Assembly (NCBI GenBank): GCA_013365325.1
Contig: JABVXV010000390.1
Coordinates: 1-52,846, forward strand
DNA: 52,846 bases
Direction of reading: 5' to 3'
Source of the DNA: Dipetalonema caudispina
Taxonomy: Eukaryota > Nematoda > Chromadorea > Rhabditida > Onchocercidae
The stretch's first letter is position 1, and every line of letters starts with the position of its first letter. The position numbers and the translations under genes are program-made. This document shows positions 50,493 through 52,846 of this stretch, piece by piece. A model generated the notes under the pieces. That model did not search any database. It had not been told where the DNA came from and saw only the letters and a list, made by a program, of their open reading frames with translations.

Positions 50493-52750
50493 ATTACTGC
50501 TTATGTTAGTACAGTTTATAACTGCTAAATTTTTGATATATGTGACCTATGCCTTCTATAAAACCTATCGTCGGGTATTCCGGTGTTTTCTGACTTTTGT
50601 CCGATTTTTGACTACAAATTTCCTGATTTATAAAACCGGAAGAAAGTCAGCTAATTTTACTTATGTCTTTATGTGTCATTGCAGTAGTAAATTGTAATTT
50701 CATTTATAGCAAAAGTTGGAATGGAATTTACTAATTGCGCTAAAAGAAAAGTAAAAGGGATAGTATTTAAACGAATAACTGCAAGGAATTTGAGAGTATA
50801 TTTATAATCTTAAAATGTAATTTATCGACAAATCTCTTAATATAGCGATTTGGAATGATAATGAAGTGAGAAAAATATTAATAATTATCAGTATATCACT
50901 ATAGTTTTATTCTAATTAAAAATAACTTTCCTCATTTTTTGAAATAAAAAATCCTTTTTTGACAAAAAAATTTATTAAAAAAAAATTTATTTTAGCTTTG
51001 TAAACCGAATGAAGTAAAATTAAGTAATTAGTTTTATCTCTTTAATTTTCATTTCTTTCTTTTTTTACACTTTTTTGTGAAATGTCGATTAGTCCTAATG
51101 AATCATTTGTCGGCAGCATTTCGGTGAAGTAGCAATGTTACCGATAAAATATTTTGCAACAATTCCCCTGTACACAAAAAGCAACTGTGATCATTTGTTC
51201 AATAGTTTAAAAAAAAAAATTCATACAAAATTTAGATTTCTGTTTACCCCTTTCGTGATTTTTCAAATAATTTGCTTACACAAATTTTTTGATTTAAATG
51301 CAAAAATCTCTTATTTTCTCCATTATTAACTGTTTAGTCATTGATTAATTTGAGCAAAATTACTTATCGTTTAGACAAATCAATAAGCATCATTAATTTG
51401 CATAGTGATTAGTTATTTTGATATAATTTTCCTTTTATTGATACAAATTCATACGATTTCATAGTTAGATAAGGTGGCAATAACTGCACATTTTAGGGTT
51501 ATTGTAAATGATAACTGCAAGATGTGCAAACTTTCTTTGCAGTCCTTCTAGGCTGTCCATATCCAATTACAAAGCAGCCTAGATAATCCGAATTTTCATA
51601 AAAACAAAACTGGATCAGTTTTTTTTCATTATCTTTTACATTTCATCATTTAAATATCAATTTATCATTTCACGGACAAATTTTAACTCTTACATAAAAT
51701 GTACAACAAATCGCTTTGCATATCATCTGATAAATATCAACATGGTTTTCACATTTCCCTGCTGTTATAAAAGTAGTAGTTTACAGATAATTTGTTGAAA
51801 TTTTAATTACTTTTAACTACTATTTGCCTCAATCAATTTCCACTTGAGCTTCTTTTTGTGTTCTTGAATTTATGTTTGTTTATATGCTTGATTAATCACT
51901 TTGTTTTTTTTTTTTTTTCATTGAAATAAAGATAACTCACATTTGTTTTTAAAGTTTTAGTTTTAAAATATTCCGAAATTGTACTAAAAATAACATTTTA
52001 ATTCTCGAACTATTCTAACGAATACAATTTTTTTGGGGGGTTGGGGAAATTGAATTTTTATCATTAGGAAAGACAAAAACTCATTCTTAGACTTGTCGCT
52101 TGATCGATTAATCGATACATCAAAACTTAAACCTATACTTATGCTTCTTGATTTGTAATCTTAAATGTGAGTTAGAATTCATTCATCAAGAAAAGCAAAA
52201 CCCATTAATCGCAGGTTAGGTTAAAGTAATGAAATATCAGATGGAATAGCTACTAATATTAGTGATATATGAAATGTTTTCGAATTGAAACGATATTCGC
52301 CGATCCCTTACAGAATTCAAATTGAATCTTTGCATCAAACTGAATCTATCAATTAAATTACCTTTTTTTTTTAACAATTTTTGAGAATAAATTTGATAGA
52401 AATGTTAGAAATGGCTATGTGCAATTTCAATAATCGTTGTGGATTTATTGAAAATGTAATGGGATCAAACGAATTTCACTACAGTAAGAACGGTAACATT
52501 TTTGTTTGATAAATTGTAGTGGATAGTGACATATGTTATGTATACATATATATGTGTGTACTAATGTATAATTAATTAACATTGAGTTATAACTTTCAGT
52601 ACTTTAAAATGATCAACATTTTATCATATAGAAATCATAAATGCAGCTATAATTTGAGTTATTTCATTGTTGAGCTAAAAATGTCAAACGAACTGAATAA
52701 AGTAAAGTTTCGAGCAATCTAATAACGTCATGTTTTAATCGGGTTAAAGG

Positions 52751-52846
52751 TCAACCTGTTAGAATTATTGGCAGAACAAGTATCAGGTAGATTAGACGAA
52801 ATGATTTTAGCAATAAATTATCTTTTAGAGCAGTCTAAATACGATT
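52751..52846 (+). CDS. Possible partial exon running off the right edge
   Basis: From a TTAAAG or CCTGTTAG acceptor the frame stays open to the window end and reads LLELLAEQVSGRLDEMILAI then NYLLEQSKYD. It has a regular amphipathic helix pattern unlike the low-complexity frames nearby. I cannot name the family. The exon continues beyond the window, so start, end and strand are only suggested. Confidence 0.35.

Larger units (their letters stand above)
46642..52750. other. Gene-poor region to the right edge
   Basis: No supported gene. The left end holds the hydrolase 3' UTR, with an AATAAA-type signal near 46805. A GA-rich tract lies at 47192-47242, and two minisatellites are listed separately. 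A G-run (GGGGGGTTGGGG) stands out at 52034-52045. Minus-strand open frames at 48974-49306 and 50017-50478 are low complexity or repeat-derived. Confidence 0.55.

Overview
This window looks like nuclear DNA of a nematode, most likely a filarial or other spirurid worm. It is very AT-rich, full of poly(T)/poly(A) tracts and microsatellites. The genes have many short exons and AT-rich introns with polypyrimidine-TTTCAG-type acceptors. Several genes have a splice acceptor directly before the ATG and no usable upstream donor, as expected for spliced-leader trans-splicing. The species cannot be named from sequence alone. All gene models below were assembled by hand from reading frame, splice-phase agreement and family alignment from memory. 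No database search was run.

Layout: 1-7815, no gene seen, rich in simple repeats. 7819-16083 (+), a 16-exon SLC6 neurotransmitter transporter, 621 aa. 16084-18788, convergent 3' region. 18789-23346 (-), TFIIF alpha subunit (RAP74/GTF2F1), 13 exons, 503 aa. 24039-25949 (-), mitochondrial copper chaperone SCO1, 7 exons, 325 aa, directly upstream of the TFIIF gene on the same strand (candidate operon). 26886-29489 (+), OSTM1, the lysosomal CLC-7 partner, divergent from SCO1, with a possible alternative 3' end. 30592-31238 (+), UQCRH, the complex III hinge subunit. 34496-38149 (+), a 366-aa secreted protein with a C-terminal ten-cysteine domain of the Dickkopf/prokineticin (colipase-fold) type. 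42187-43149 (+), an uncertain small secreted lysine-rich gene. 44737-46641 (+), an ABHD10-like alpha/beta hydrolase. 46642-52750 is mostly empty, with two minisatellites. A possible partial exon runs off the right edge.

SCO1 (complex IV copper loading) and UQCRH (complex III) both serve respiration, and OSTM1 serves lysosomes. Nothing shows that the window works as one system.

The most interesting object is the Dickkopf/prokineticin-like gene. Its cysteine spacing matches the second cysteine-rich domain of Dkk proteins very closely, a family I recall as reported absent from C. elegans and Drosophila. Other points: two introns whose phase requires GC-AG splicing, a Phe at the normally invariant substrate-site Tyr of the SLC6 protein, a possible truncated secreted OSTM1 isoform with its own polyadenylation signal, and a perfect 55-bp x 3 tandem repeat between SCO1 and the TFIIF gene.
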